Assembly: GCF_030732845.1 (NCBI RefSeq) | Contig: NZ_JASHKA010000025.1 | Location: 20,635 to 84,634, forward strand | Direction: 5' to 3' | Length of the DNA: 64,000 bases | Source of the DNA: Roseibium sp. MMSF_3544 | Lineage (GTDB): Bacteria > Pseudomonadota > Alphaproteobacteria > Rhizobiales > Stappiaceae | Shown: piece after piece, positions 41,236 to 50,458 of the stretch | Numbering within the stretch: the stretch's first letter is position 1 | Layout: each line of letters opens with the position of its first letter | Program-made: the position numbers and the translations under genes | The notes under the pieces: model-generated | What the model saw: the letters and a program-made list of their open reading frames with translations, nothing else | Told to the model about the DNA's origin: nothing | Database searches by the model: none

Positions 41236-42240
41236 ATGAAACTCACCAAGATAGCCACATTTGCAATTGCAGGCGCTGCACTCGCCTATGCCGCAGGCAC
41301 TGCTGCGGCGGCCGACCTGACACTGCGTTTCGGTCATCTGGGCGCTGAAGACACGGCCTATCAGGCCGGTGCCGAGGAATTCAAGAAGCTCGCCGAGGAG
41401 TACTCGGACGGCGCGATCGAAGTGCAGATCTTCCCCAACGGCGTGCTGGGTGACGAAGGCCAGCTCTTCGAGCAGCAAATGGCCGGCGCCCTCGACATTT
41501 CGATCGTAAACCCGGGCAAGATCACCGATTTCGCACCAACTGCCAATATATTCACCTTCCCGTTCCTTTATCGCGATGAAGATCATTGGAACGCGGTGCT
41601 GTCCGGTGATGTCGGCCGGGACATTGCAGAGCTGATCGCCGGCGAAAGCGGTGTGAACATCATCGGTTATTTCGGCGGCGGCAAGCGTCAGGTCGTTTCC
41701 AACCGCCCGCTGAACTCGCTGGATGATCTGGCCGACATGAAGCTGCGCACAAACCCGACCGATCCGCTCATCGCGTCCTGGAGTGCGCTGGGAACGCGGC
41801 CGACCAACTTTGCCTGGAACGAGATCTACACCGGTCTCCAGCTCGGTGCGATCGACGGCCTGCTGAACGAGGCCGAATGGATCCACCGCATGCGCTTCCA
41901 CGAGGTCGCTCCGCATATCGGTCTGTCCGAACACGACATCACCGTTAGGCTGGTGACCTTCTCAGGCGCGACCTGGGACCGGATGACCGACGAACAGCGT
42001 GAAATCGTGCTGCGTGCCGGTGCCGAGGCGTCAGAACTCGCGCGTCAGGTCCAGCTTCGTCAGGATGCCGAGGCCATGGAACTTCTGAAGAAAGAAGGCG
42101 CGACGCTCTACGAAATGGATCGCGAAAAAATGCAGGAACTCGTTCGTCCCGCCGTTCTGGAAGTGGCTGGCCGCATGGGACTGGCTGATCTTTACAGCCG
42201 CATCCAGTCAAGCGCCGGCGACGTGAGCACTGGCAACTAA
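41236..42240 (+). CDS. TRAP transporter substrate-binding protein (DctP family)
   Basis: A 334-residue periplasmic protein with a signal peptide ending near residue 26 (GTAAAA-DL). The DctP fold includes LTLRFGHLGAEDTAYQAGAEEFKKLAEEYSDG, the ligand-binding arginine region DLADMKLRTNPTDPLIASWSALG and the long C-terminal helices. The start is ATG 41236 with GGGAGGA upstream. It binds a carboxylate and delivers it to DctQM; the neighbouring enzymes suggest an aldonic or keto-aldonic acid. Confidence 0.92.
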   Translation: MKLTKIATFAIAGAALAYAAGTAAAADLTLRFGHLGAEDTAYQAGAEEFKKLAEEYSDGAIEVQIFPNGVLGDEGQLFEQQMAGALDISIVNPGKITDFAPTANIFTFPFLYRDEDHWNAVLSGDVGRDIAELIAGESGVNIIGYFGGGKRQVVSNRPLNSLDDLADMKLRTNPTDPLIASWSALGTRPTNFAWNEIYTGLQLGAIDGLLNEAEWIHRMRFHEVAPHIGLSEHDITVRLVTFSGATWDRMTDEQREIVLRAGAEASELARQVQLRQDAEAMELLKKEGATLYEMDREKMQELVRPAVLEVAGRMGLADLYSRIQSSAGDVSTGN

Positions 42241-42252
42241 GCCAAAACACCT

Positions 42253-42279
42253 GGACCCGTCCTGACAACGGGCGGGTCC
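42253..42279 (+). other. Intercistronic stem-loop between dctP and dctQ genes
   Basis: GGACCCGTCC and GGGCGGGTCC pair over 10 bases (one G-T) with a seven-base loop, 12 bases after the dctP stop. There is no T-run. Such hairpins often stabilise the message for the abundant binding protein relative to the membrane subunits. Confidence 0.6.
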
Positions 42280-42344
42280 GGACCATCTCAAGAACAAACG
42301 AATTCGCACGGTTCTGCCACCGCAGACCGAAGGGAGGATGCGTC

Positions 42345-42926
42345 ATGCTGCGCGGTCTCGACACCTTCAATCGCGGCCTCGAAAAGGTGCTGGAATGGGT
42401 GCTGCTGGCACTTCTGGCCTTTTTCCTGAGCCTTATTCTCTACCAGATCGTCAGCCGCAACCTGCCTGTTCTGCCCCCGATCTACTGGACGGAAGAGTTC
42501 TCACGGTTCGCCTTCCAGTGGACGATCATGCTCGGCACGGCACTCGGTGTTTATCATTCCGATCACTTCGTCCTGGACGCCTTTCCGAAGAACTCCCGGA
42601 TGGACCGGTTCACAAGGTACCTGCGCGAAATCGTGCTGGTGCTCATCGCGATCTTTTTCATCTGGTCCGGTTGGGAATTCGCCGAAACCGGCTGGCGGCG
42701 GCGTTCCACGGCTGCCCAGCTTCCGATGTTCTGGATCTATGTGTGCTTCTTCACGGCCGGTGTCGTCATGGCGCTGTTCATGCTCCAGCGCGTCCTGACC
42801 CTTCTGACCAAGGGGCTCGACAAGATGGAACTGGAGCTGAATTCGCTTCCTCCCGAAGAAATCGCGCTGCGCGAAGGCGATCTGGACCCCGACGGTCCGC
42901 TCCGCCACAAGGACGAGGATCGCTGA
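42345..42926 (+). CDS. TRAP transporter small permease (DctQ family)
   Basis: A 193-residue inner-membrane protein with four helices: VLEWVLLALLAFFLSLILYQIV, then FAFQWTIMLGTALGVYH, EIVLVLIAIFFIWSGWEFA and FWIYVCFFTAGVVMALFML. The C-terminal tail is charged. It scaffolds the large permease. GGGAGGA lies before the ATG, and the gene is separated from the DctM gene by one base. Confidence 0.9.
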   Translation: MLRGLDTFNRGLEKVLEWVLLALLAFFLSLILYQIVSRNLPVLPPIYWTEEFSRFAFQWTIMLGTALGVYHSDHFVLDAFPKNSRMDRFTRYLREIVLVLIAIFFIWSGWEFAETGWRRRSTAAQLPMFWIYVCFFTAGVVMALFMLQRVLTLLTKGLDKMELELNSLPPEEIALREGDLDPDGPLRHKDEDR

Positions 42927-42927
42927 C

Positions 42928-44244
42928 ATGCTGGGCTCTGATTTCTATTTCCTCTTCCCCTGGCTGTTGTTCGGCCTGCTGTTTCTCTACATCGCTCTCG
43001 GCATCCCGATCGCGTTCAGCCTCGTGCTGACGGCCATCACCATGGTCGTTCTCGACGATCGCGTCACAGCCTGGGTCGTGTTCCAGCGCATGTACAACGG
43101 CATGGACAGTTTCGTGCTTCTTGCGGTTCCGATCTTCCTTCTCGCCGGCAACCTCATCAACAAGGCGGAGGTAACCGACAAACTCATAAGGTTCGCCTTG
43201 AACATTTTCGGACGTTTCAGAGGCGCGCTTGCCAATGTGAACGTTGCCGTATCGATCATGTTTGCAGGTGTCTCGGGATCGTCGACCGCCGATTCCGCAG
43301 GTGTCGGTGCCATCTTGATCCCGTCGATGAAGCGTGAGGGATATCCGACCCCGTTTGCGGTAGCCGTCACCGCCGCATCATCCGTGATCGGGATCATCAT
43401 TCCACCCTCCATCAACATGATTGTCTGGGGTGCTCTGACGAACACATCCATCGGCGGCATGTTCCTGGCCGGCATCGTTCCCGGCCTGTTGCTTGGCCTA
43501 TCCATGTTCGCGGTAAACTACTGGTTCGTCGGAAAATACGACGTGCCGGTTCACGAGCCCGCCTCCATGCGGGAGGTGATGTCGTCCGCCCGCGACGGGC
43601 TGCTGGCCGCCGCGATCCCAATCATTATCGTCGGGGGCATCCGTATCGGCATCTTCACACCCACGGAAGCTGCCGTGGTCGCCGTCCTTTATGCCCTGTT
43701 CCTCGGCTTTGTCATCTATCGGACATTGACGGCTCGCAAAGTGCTTGAGGCTTCCAGTGCCACGGTGCGCCTCGCTTCACTGTCGCTCTTCAGCCTCGTC
43801 GGCGCCTCGGTCTTCGGGTACCTGATCTCGTTTTACCAGATCCCGGGCACATTGATGGGCGGCATCACCATTTCCAACCCGACGATGCTTTTGATTGTCA
43901 TGGCCCTGGTGATGCTTTTGATCGGCACGTTCATGGACAGCCTTCCGGCCATGGCGATCCTGGCACCACTGTTTCTGCCGCTCGCGCTCGCCGCCGGCAT
44001 TCACCCGGTTCATTTCGGGATCGTCGGCGTCATGGCACTCGGCTTCGGTCTGATCACGCCGCCATACGGGCTTTGCCTGATGATCGCCTCCAAGATCGGC
44101 GGCATTGCGCTCCTGCAATCGATGGGGCCGACGCTGGTCTATCTCACCGGTATGCTGCTTGTGCTTCTGGCCATCATCGTCTTTCCTCAAATTGCGCTCG
44201 GTCTGCCCAACTGGATCGCGCCGGACCTGATCGGAGGACGCTGA
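42928..44244 (+). CDS. TRAP transporter large permease (DctM family)
   Basis: A 438-residue protein with about 12 helices and re-entrant loops, carrying the signature ANVNVAVSIMFAGVSGSSTADSAGVGAILIPSMKREGY and GIIIPPSINMIVWG. It catalyses sodium-driven uptake of the acid delivered by DctP. The stop overlaps the next start (TGATG at 44242-44246), which links it to the catabolic enzymes downstream. Confidence 0.94.
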   Translation: MLGSDFYFLFPWLLFGLLFLYIALGIPIAFSLVLTAITMVVLDDRVTAWVVFQRMYNGMDSFVLLAVPIFLLAGNLINKAEVTDKLIRFALNIFGRFRGALANVNVAVSIMFAGVSGSSTADSAGVGAILIPSMKREGYPTPFAVAVTAASSVIGIIIPPSINMIVWGALTNTSIGGMFLAGIVPGLLLGLSMFAVNYWFVGKYDVPVHEPASMREVMSSARDGLLAAAIPIIIVGGIRIGIFTPTEAAVVAVLYALFLGFVIYRTLTARKVLEASSATVRLASLSLFSLVGASVFGYLISFYQIPGTLMGGITISNPTMLLIVMALVMLLIGTFMDSLPAMAILAPLFLPLALAAGIHPVHFGIVGVMALGFGLITPPYGLCLMIASKIGGIALLQSMGPTLVYLTGMLLVLLAIIVFPQIALGLPNWIAPDLIGGR

Positions 44245-45164
44245 TGCTTATGTTGCGAAGCCCTCTGCAGCCGCAGGAGATCACCGATGAGATCCGCGCG
44301 CGGTTCGACACCCGGGACGAAGCGGCCGCACTCGCCGATCCGTCCAGGATCACAGCGGTCGCGACTAAGGGTGACATCGGCCTTCCCGCCGATCTGATGG
44401 CCCGGCTTCCCGCCCTGCAAATGATCGCGGTTTATGGCGTTGGCGTCGACCGGATCGATCTTGATCAGGCAAGGGACCGGGAGATCGCAGTGACAACAAC
44501 ACCAGGTGTGCTCACCGATGCGGTCGCCGAGCACGCTCTGGCACTTTTGCTCTCTGCGGCCCGGCGCATTGTTGCAGGTGACGCACATGTGCGAACCGGA
44601 GCCTGGGCCAAAGCCAAGCTCGATCTCGGCTTCGGCCTCAAGGGAAAGACAGTCGGCATCCTGGGCTATGGCCGTATCGGACGGCGAATTGCCGAACTGG
44701 CGCGAGGATTCGGAATGACCGTGATCTATTCCGACCTTGCTGCTGTTCCGGGCGAAGAAGCCGGTTATCGGGCGTCGCCCGAAGCACTTGCCCGGGACGC
44801 GGATGTCCTCATCGTCGCGGCCGCCGGAGGCGACGGAACCAACGGGCTTGTGGGTGCAGACGTTTTGCGAGCCCTCGGGCCGGACGGCATGCTCATCAAC
44901 GTCGCTCGCGGCAGCATTGTCGATGAAGAAGCGCTGATCAGCGCCCTTGGAAATGGTGAGGTCGGTGGGGCAGCCCTTGATGTTTTTCAGGATGAACCAA
45001 GCCCACGGCATGAAATCATGGATCTGCCTAACACCATAGTCACACCGCACGTCTCTTCGGCAACGACCGATGCCCGGCGCGCAATGGGACGCCTGGTAAT
45101 CGACAATCTGGCTGCCTTTTTCGACGGACGCCCGCTTGTCACACCTTTGGAGGTCAAAAAATGA
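44244..45164 (+). CDS. D-2-hydroxyacid dehydrogenase (2-ketoaldonate reductase-like)
   Basis: A 306-residue NAD(P)-dependent oxidoreductase. The nucleotide loop is GILGYGRIGRRIAEL. The catalytic arginine is in NVARGSIVDEEAL, the glutamate in DVFQDEP, and the histidine in TPHVSSAT. ATG 44244 has GGAGGACG upstream; the longer open frame to 44073 overlaps DctM and is rejected. The stop overlaps the kinase start (ATGA). In Pseudomonas the related KguD reduces 2-keto-6-phosphogluconate; the same role is proposed here, with glyoxylate/hydroxypyruvate reductase as the alternative. Confidence 0.9.
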   Translation: MLMLRSPLQPQEITDEIRARFDTRDEAAALADPSRITAVATKGDIGLPADLMARLPALQMIAVYGVGVDRIDLDQARDREIAVTTTPGVLTDAVAEHALALLLSAARRIVAGDAHVRTGAWAKAKLDLGFGLKGKTVGILGYGRIGRRIAELARGFGMTVIYSDLAAVPGEEAGYRASPEALARDADVLIVAAAGGDGTNGLVGADVLRALGPDGMLINVARGSIVDEEALISALGNGEVGGAALDVFQDEPSPRHEIMDLPNTIVTPHVSSATTDARRAMGRLVIDNLAAFFDGRPLVTPLEVKK

Positions 45165-46096
45165 CCCGAATGGTTCTGATTGGCGAACCTCTCGTCGAAC
45201 TGACGCAACCGATCCACAAGCCAGGTGTCTTTCGACAGGGTCTTGGCGGAGATACGCTCAACACAGCGGTATATATGGCCCGCATGCTCGGCCCTGGGCA
45301 GATACGATATGTCACCCGCCTTGGGAACGACCGGCTCTCCGACTGGATCCTTTCAAAGATTGCCGATGAAGGCATCGATACGGCCTCGATCATGCGGATG
45401 CCTGGAAAGACACCCGGTCTGAGCATGATCGAATGCGCGCCCGACGGGGAACGTTCCTTCACCTATTGGCGGGAACAATCAGCCGCCCGCAAGCTGTTGC
45501 AGGAAAACGCCGCAGAGGACACTGCACTTGCAGAAGCACCTGCTCTTTTCGTGTCCGCGGTAACGCTCGCCATTATCAGCCCGGGCGCGCGCGCCCGCCT
45601 TGTCAGGCACATGATGCGTTTAAAGGCGAGCGGCCGCCCTGTCTATTTCGACCTTAACTACCGCCCCGCGCTTTGGGAAAATGCGGATCTTGCGCGCAGT
45701 TCGGTTGCCGATGCCGTTGCAGCATCGACGCTGGCCCTGCCCTCACTTGACGATGTGAGCGAACTTTGGGGCGCCGACACACCGGTCCAGGCACTTGAAA
45801 CCCTGCGCTCTCTAGGCGCGCCCGCAGTCCTTTTAAAGACCGGTGGTGGGCCCGTGCACTATTCGGGCCCTGAAGGACAACGAAGTTTTCCGCTTGAGCG
45901 GGTCGCCAGACCAGTGGACACAACTGGAGCCGGCGACAGCTTCAATGCCGCCTTTCTTGCAAGCCGGTTAAACGGCGCAGACATTGCCGGTGCTGTCGCC
46001 TCCGGGCATGCACTCGCGGCCCGTGTCGTGCTCGCCCAAGGCGCAATTCTTCCGCCGGAGGCAATGCCGGATACCGTTCTGGAAGATGCCGGGTGA
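45161..46096 (+). CDS. PfkB-family sugar-acid kinase (KguK/KdgK-like)
   Basis: A 311-residue kinase of the ribokinase fold. It starts MTRMVLIGEPLVELTQP, has the substrate glycine motif GLGGDTLNTAVYMARML and the C-terminal signature DTTGAGDSFNAAFLA with the catalytic aspartate. The best matches by eye are 2-keto-3-deoxygluconate kinase and 2-ketogluconate kinase. Together with the dehydrogenase it would convert an imported keto-aldonate into 6-phosphogluconate. The start overlaps the dehydrogenase stop by four bases. It converges on the GlxA-type gene. Confidence 0.9.
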   Translation: MTRMVLIGEPLVELTQPIHKPGVFRQGLGGDTLNTAVYMARMLGPGQIRYVTRLGNDRLSDWILSKIADEGIDTASIMRMPGKTPGLSMIECAPDGERSFTYWREQSAARKLLQENAAEDTALAEAPALFVSAVTLAIISPGARARLVRHMMRLKASGRPVYFDLNYRPALWENADLARSSVADAVAASTLALPSLDDVSELWGADTPVQALETLRSLGAPAVLLKTGGGPVHYSGPEGQRSFPLERVARPVDTTGAGDSFNAAFLASRLNGADIAGAVASGHALAARVVLAQGAILPPEAMPDTVLEDAG

Positions 46097-46109
46097 CCAA
46101 TTTCGTATT

Positions 46110-47024
46110 CTAGTAATGGCGGTCTTCCGAAGGCGCGCATCCATATCGCCCACGATAGGCGCGGCTCAGAACTTCCGCGTTGTTGTATCCGCAGCCAGAG
46201 GCGACCTCCGCAACGGAGAGCGTCGTGTTTCGGAGCATGTCACGCGCCCGCTCAAGTCGGCGGTCGACAAAATACTGTGTCGGCGCAGCATGTAGATGGC
46301 GCAGAAACAGGCGGCGCAGTTTCCAGACCGGCACACCGACCCGCCTGGCGATCTCGGAAACGGGCAGCCCGTCCGCAAGATTGGCCTCCATGATCGCGAC
46401 GGCATCGCGCACCTCTCGCGGGACGCTGCCTGGAAGCTGCGCAGAGGCCAGGCTGCCGGAGCGCGGTGCGTAGGTGAGAATGTCGGCGACGCGACGTGCA
46501 ATCTGGGCGCCGGCGAAATGGGAGATGAGTGCCAGCGTCATGTCGAGCGTCGCAACGCCGCCTGCACTTGAGAAGCGCGGCGGTGAAAAATCCGACATCC
46601 GGTCCACAAAGAGGCTTCCTGGAAACTGGCGCTGTAAACCGGCAATCGCCTCCGGGTGAACGGCAGCGGGGCGGCGCTCAAGCAGCCCAGCGCGCGCAAA
46701 GACCAGCGCTCCTGTATCCACGCAGCCCAACAAGCCGCCATGCCGGTCGATACGGCGCAGCCACGCCAGCGTCGTTTCCGTGGCAGAGCGCTCCGGCTGG
46801 TAGGATGCCAGGAGTACAGCGGCATCGGGCACGCCACTCGGCAGCGTCGACGTTTCAAGGGCAAGGCCGCTTGATGACCGGCAGGTGCCGCCAGTCTCCG
46901 ACACCAGAGCCCATTCGAACACAGTCTTCCCAACTTCCCGGTTAGCCACGCGAAGCGGTTCTGTCACCAGCGTCAGCGACAGGATCGGAAAACCGTCGGC
47001 AATGTGGATGCAAACACTCTTCAT
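46110..47024 (-). CDS. GlxA-type AraC-family regulator with DJ-1/PfpI domain
   Basis: A 304-residue regulator. Residues 1-180 form a class I glutamine amidotransferase-like (DJ-1/PfpI) domain whose nucleophile-elbow position reads GCVDTGALVFA. The C-terminal 100 residues are an AraC helix-turn-helix (VSEIARRVGVPVWKLRRLFLRHL, then SVAEVASGCGYNNAEVLSRAYRGRYG). GbdR, CdhR and GlxA of this class control glycine betaine, carnitine and related catabolism. It is divergent from a gamma-butyrobetaine-hydroxylase-like gene, so a betaine-type inducer is likely. Confidence 0.92.
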   Translation of the reverse strand: MKSVCIHIADGFPILSLTLVTEPLRVANREVGKTVFEWALVSETGGTCRSSSGLALETSTLPSGVPDAAVLLASYQPERSATETTLAWLRRIDRHGGLLGCVDTGALVFARAGLLERRPAAVHPEAIAGLQRQFPGSLFVDRMSDFSPPRFSSAGGVATLDMTLALISHFAGAQIARRVADILTYAPRSGSLASAQLPGSVPREVRDAVAIMEANLADGLPVSEIARRVGVPVWKLRRLFLRHLHAAPTQYFVDRRLERARDMLRNTTLSVAEVASGCGYNNAEVLSRAYRGRYGCAPSEDRHY

Positions 47025-47117
47025 GAGACTGTTCTTTAGCGTCAGATTTTTGTTGTTTCATATCAATCCGAACAGGCATTGCCCAGCTAGAATTCTGGAA
47101 ACAGGGAGGACGGAAAA

Positions 47118-48308
47118 TTGAAAACCGCGGAACCTTATCCGATCACTCCGGATTTCGATGTCTGGCCCGTTGAACATTTGCCGGAAACCGTCTCGGTTGA
47201 AGACGGCGCGCTCTGCGTGAATTGGTCTGATGGCAGGAAGAGCCTCTACCATCCGTTCCTGCTGGCAGAGAACGACCCCTCACCTGAAACGCTGCATGTT
47301 CTTTCGCGCGAAACCACGTTGTCACCGCTCTCTTTACCCGACGATCTGACTGTTTTTGCGCCAGCCGTTCTGTCGACTGGTGCCGTCCAGGTTCATTGGT
47401 CGGACGGGCGCCCGCCCACCAGCTTTCACGCCGGCTGGCTCAGGAGCCACGGCTGGTTCGGCGAAGACGGCAAAAAACAGGCCCCGGTCCTCTGGACTGG
47501 CCAGGATCAGCCCGAACCACCTACGATAAACGGTCCTGATGCACTCAAGAATATCCAGGCTTGGCATGACTGGCTTGTGTCCTTGCGCGACTATGGCGTC
47601 GCCCGCCTGGAAGGATTGCCTGATGCGGACGGGCTGCTGAAAAGTGTCGTCGAACGCATTGGCGCGATCCGCGAATCCAATTTCGGGCGCATGTACACCC
47701 TGGAAATCAAGGACGCCCCGGACAGCAACGCCTTTACCTCCGACGCACTGCTGCAGCATATCGACATGCCGACACGTGAGTGCCCCCACGGTCTTCAGTT
47801 TCTCTTCTGCAGGGCCAACTCCACCAGCGGCGGCGAAGGCATCTATGTGGATGGCTACAAGATTGCCGAAGATTTGCGCGTTGAAGAACCTGAGCACTTT
47901 CGGGCGCTCTGCGACATCGACTGGACCTACAACAACCGCTCCAGGACAACGAGCTACAAGGCAAGCGGTCCGGTGATCGAGCGCGATCGCGACGGCATTG
48001 TTACCGGCATACGCTACAACACCTGGCTAAGGGCACCCCTGGTAGCGTCTCTGGATCAGCAAGACCGGGCCTATCGCAGCTATCGCGCATTCGCTGCCCG
48101 GGCCCAGCAGGCCCGCTACCAGATGACGTTCGCTTACCGGCCTGGCGACCTGCTCGCATTTGACAACCGCCGCGCGCTTCACGGGCGCAACGGTTATGAC
48201 GCGGCGGGAGGCAGCAGGTTCATTGAAGGGATCTATGCCGACCGCGACGATCTTTACTCGGCGGTCCGTGCTGCAGAACGCATCTTGAAACAGGAAATCA
48301 AACCATGA
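47118..48308 (+). CDS. Gamma-butyrobetaine hydroxylase-like Fe(II)/2-oxoglutarate dioxygenase
   Basis: A 396-residue TauD/TfdA-family enzyme. The iron facial triad is visible as H214-I-D216 (LLQHIDMPTRE) and the distal histidine in RRALHGRNGYD, with the 2-oxoglutarate arginine about ten residues later (GGSRFIEG). Two DUF971-like N-terminal segments (VNWSDGRKSLYHPFLL and VHWSDGRPPTSFHAGWL) precede the catalytic domain, but the zinc-binding cysteines of true GBB hydroxylases are absent. The start is TTG 47118, with GGGAGGA eight bases upstream. It probably hydroxylates a betaine or amino-acid-like substrate. The next gene overlaps by four bases. Confidence 0.9.
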   Translation: MKTAEPYPITPDFDVWPVEHLPETVSVEDGALCVNWSDGRKSLYHPFLLAENDPSPETLHVLSRETTLSPLSLPDDLTVFAPAVLSTGAVQVHWSDGRPPTSFHAGWLRSHGWFGEDGKKQAPVLWTGQDQPEPPTINGPDALKNIQAWHDWLVSLRDYGVARLEGLPDADGLLKSVVERIGAIRESNFGRMYTLEIKDAPDSNAFTSDALLQHIDMPTRECPHGLQFLFCRANSTSGGEGIYVDGYKIAEDLRVEEPEHFRALCDIDWTYNNRSRTTSYKASGPVIERDRDGIVTGIRYNTWLRAPLVASLDQQDRAYRSYRAFAARAQQARYQMTFAYRPGDLLAFDNRRALHGRNGYDAAGGSRFIEGIYADRDDLYSAVRAAERILKQEIKP

Positions 48309-49069
48309 ACGGCATCACGCGACTCTCACAGCATCCTTGTAGCGACGCGGAATGGCAGGCCCGGGTCGACCTTGCTGCCACTTTCCGTATCCTTGCGCAC
48401 TACGGCATGTCGGACCTAGCCAATGGAGCCGTGGCAGCCCGGGTTCCGGATCAGCCGGATCATTACCTCGTGCACCCATACGGCATGTTCTGGGAGGAAG
48501 CGACAGCCTCGGCGATGATCAAGATTGGTCCGGACGGACAGCCGGTTGCAACAGACGGGCCCTGGCTGAATGATGGTGTCCAGAACCTGTGCCAATGGAT
48601 TTTCGGTTCGCGGCCGGAGGCCATGTTTTTCGTCCACGGGCACGAAGAAGAAGTCATGGCGGTCGGTTCGATCGAAGACGGATTGCTGCCGCTCAACCAA
48701 CCCGCGGTCTATCTCGGCAACATCACCGGCTATATCGAATACGAATTTGAAGAGGACGAAGAATTCGGCCGCCATTTCGTTGACACGCTGGGACAGAACC
48801 AAATCCTGATCAGCCGCAACCACGGCTACTATGCGCTCGGCACAGCCGCTTCGGAAGCATTTTTCAGAGCATATTTTCTACGTCAGACCTGTTCGGCGCA
48901 GATCAAAACCCTGTCGATGGGACGGCCCCTGCATCTGATCAATCCGCAAAAGGTAGCCCGGTATCAGGACCAGATGGCCAAGTCGGATCATTACAATTAC
49001 AACGGCAAAACCGAATGGGCCGGCCTTCTGCGATTGCTGGACCAGCGGTGCCCGGAGTACAAGGATTGA
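48305..49069 (+). CDS. Class II aldolase/adducin-family protein
   Basis: A 254-residue protein of the fuculose-phosphate aldolase fold. The zinc histidines are in FFVHGHEEEVMAVG and ISRNHGYYALG. Bacterial members cleave beta-hydroxy-type bonds or act as decarboxylases or epimerases. Directly behind a dioxygenase that could create a beta-hydroxyl, a retro-aldol step is a natural proposal. It overlaps the dioxygenase stop (ATGA at 48305-48308) and is followed after 84 bases by the FrhB-like gene. Confidence 0.88.
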   Translation: MNGITRLSQHPCSDAEWQARVDLAATFRILAHYGMSDLANGAVAARVPDQPDHYLVHPYGMFWEEATASAMIKIGPDGQPVATDGPWLNDGVQNLCQWIFGSRPEAMFFVHGHEEEVMAVGSIEDGLLPLNQPAVYLGNITGYIEYEFEEDEEFGRHFVDTLGQNQILISRNHGYYALGTAASEAFFRAYFLRQTCSAQIKTLSMGRPLHLINPQKVARYQDQMAKSDHYNYNGKTEWAGLLRLLDQRCPEYKD

Positions 49070-49153
49070 CGTGGTTCAAACAGTGACGCATCGATGCGGA
49101 GAGGGTCTTCCTCGCCTGTTTTGGTAGGCCGTCGCCCTTCCCTGGAGCACCAG

Positions 49154-50458
49154 ATGACGCAACTCGCCCCCGAAGACCGGTTTTTCCGCATCGTCGAGGA
49201 TGCACTTTGTATCGGATGCGGTTTGTGCGAGGCGCTCTCTGACAACGAAATAAAGGTTGGACCGACCAAGGACGGGAGCCTGCGCCCCTTCCTCGATCGT
49301 CCTCTCGATGCTGGGCTCGTGGACAGGATTTTTGAAGTTTGCCCGGGCACGCGCATCGCAAGTCTTCCCGACACCCTTGTGGACGCAAAGACCGAGACCG
49401 ATCTCGTTTGGGGCCCCTATCGGCAGATCCTGATGACTCATGCCAGCGATCAGGATGTCCGTTTCAGAGCAGCAACGGGCGGTGCGCTGACGGCACTCTC
49501 CCTCTATCTCCTGGAAAGCGGGCAGGTGGACTTTATTGTCCACGCGAAGGCATCGAAGACGCATCCTAGTTTCGGCGCGCCGCACGTCAGCCGGACGCGC
49601 GCCGAAGTCCTTGAGGGCGCCGGCTCACGATACGGACCCACAGCGACCCTGATCGATATTGACGACAGGCTCGCCGAAGAACGACCCTTCGCATTTGTCG
49701 GCACCCCTTGCGATGTCACCGCCTTGCGTAATCTGGCACGCTTTGACGAGCGCGTGGACAAATTCTGCCGGATCATGATGACACCTGTCTGCGGTGGTTT
49801 CATGGAAACGCCGGCGCTAAGCAAACGTGTCGGCGAATTCGGCATCGCGTTCGAACGACTGGCCAGCTTGCAATATCGCGGAAACGGATGCCCTGGTCCG
49901 ACACGGATGGAGCAGGACGATGGCAAAGCTGTCGAAAAGACGTATCTCGACTTCTGGGGCGAAGACGAAAGCGCCTGGTCCTTGCCTTGGCGCTGCAAAA
50001 TCTGCCCTGACGGCATCGGAGAAGCTGCGGATATCGCTGCGTCGGACACCTGGATCGGGGGCGCCCCCTCGCCTGAGCAGGCATCGGATCACCACAAGGA
50101 TCCCGGCAGCAACGCGGTGCTGGCCCGGAGTTCGCGCGGGCAAACCCTTTTGAACGAGGCAATAGAAGCGGGATATCTGACGGCCGAGAAATCACTCTCC
50201 CCGAGGGACATGGACCGCTTTCAGCCGCATCAGCTTCGCAAAAAACTGGCGCTCGGAGCGCGCCTTCAAGGCATTCGCCATGCCGGGCACCTTGCACCCG
50301 AAACAGTCGACCTCAGGCTAGAGGCCCTGATGGCTCAGAACACGGATGAGGAAAACAGATCGCAATTCGAGGGCACCGTCTCGCGCATCCGCGCCGGAAA
50401 GGCCCATGAAAGCCGGCCACAGCATTCAGACGCGATCGGTGGCGCCGCACATGAATAA
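49154..50458 (+). CDS. FrhB/FdhB-family Fe-S flavoprotein (F420 dehydrogenase beta-type)
   Basis: A 434-residue protein. A ferredoxin-like site is at C19-IG-C22-GL-C25 with C63-P. The FrhB core follows (FRAATGGALTALSLYLLESG, FVGTPCDVTALRNLA, FCRIMMTPVCGGFM), then a second cysteine group (WRCKICPDGIGEAADIAASDTW). Homologues reduce F420, ferredoxin-linked or chlorophyll-type substrates through FAD and Fe-S. F420 is not expected in this kind of organism, so the electron partner is open. ATG 49154 has TGGAG upstream; the frame is open to 49094. It overlaps the next gene by eight bases. Confidence 0.88.
   Translation: MTQLAPEDRFFRIVEDALCIGCGLCEALSDNEIKVGPTKDGSLRPFLDRPLDAGLVDRIFEVCPGTRIASLPDTLVDAKTETDLVWGPYRQILMTHASDQDVRFRAATGGALTALSLYLLESGQVDFIVHAKASKTHPSFGAPHVSRTRAEVLEGAGSRYGPTATLIDIDDRLAEERPFAFVGTPCDVTALRNLARFDERVDKFCRIMMTPVCGGFMETPALSKRVGEFGIAFERLASLQYRGNGCPGPTRMEQDDGKAVEKTYLDFWGEDESAWSLPWRCKICPDGIGEAADIAASDTWIGGAPSPEQASDHHKDPGSNAVLARSSRGQTLLNEAIEAGYLTAEKSLSPRDMDRFQPHQLRKKLALGARLQGIRHAGHLAPETVDLRLEALMAQNTDEENRSQFEGTVSRIRAGKAHESRPQHSDAIGGAAHE

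Noticed and set aside
44073..44243. N-terminal extension of the hydroxyacid dehydrogenase
   Set aside because: It overlaps the DctM coding region and lacks a ribosome site; ATG 44244 with GGAGG is far better.
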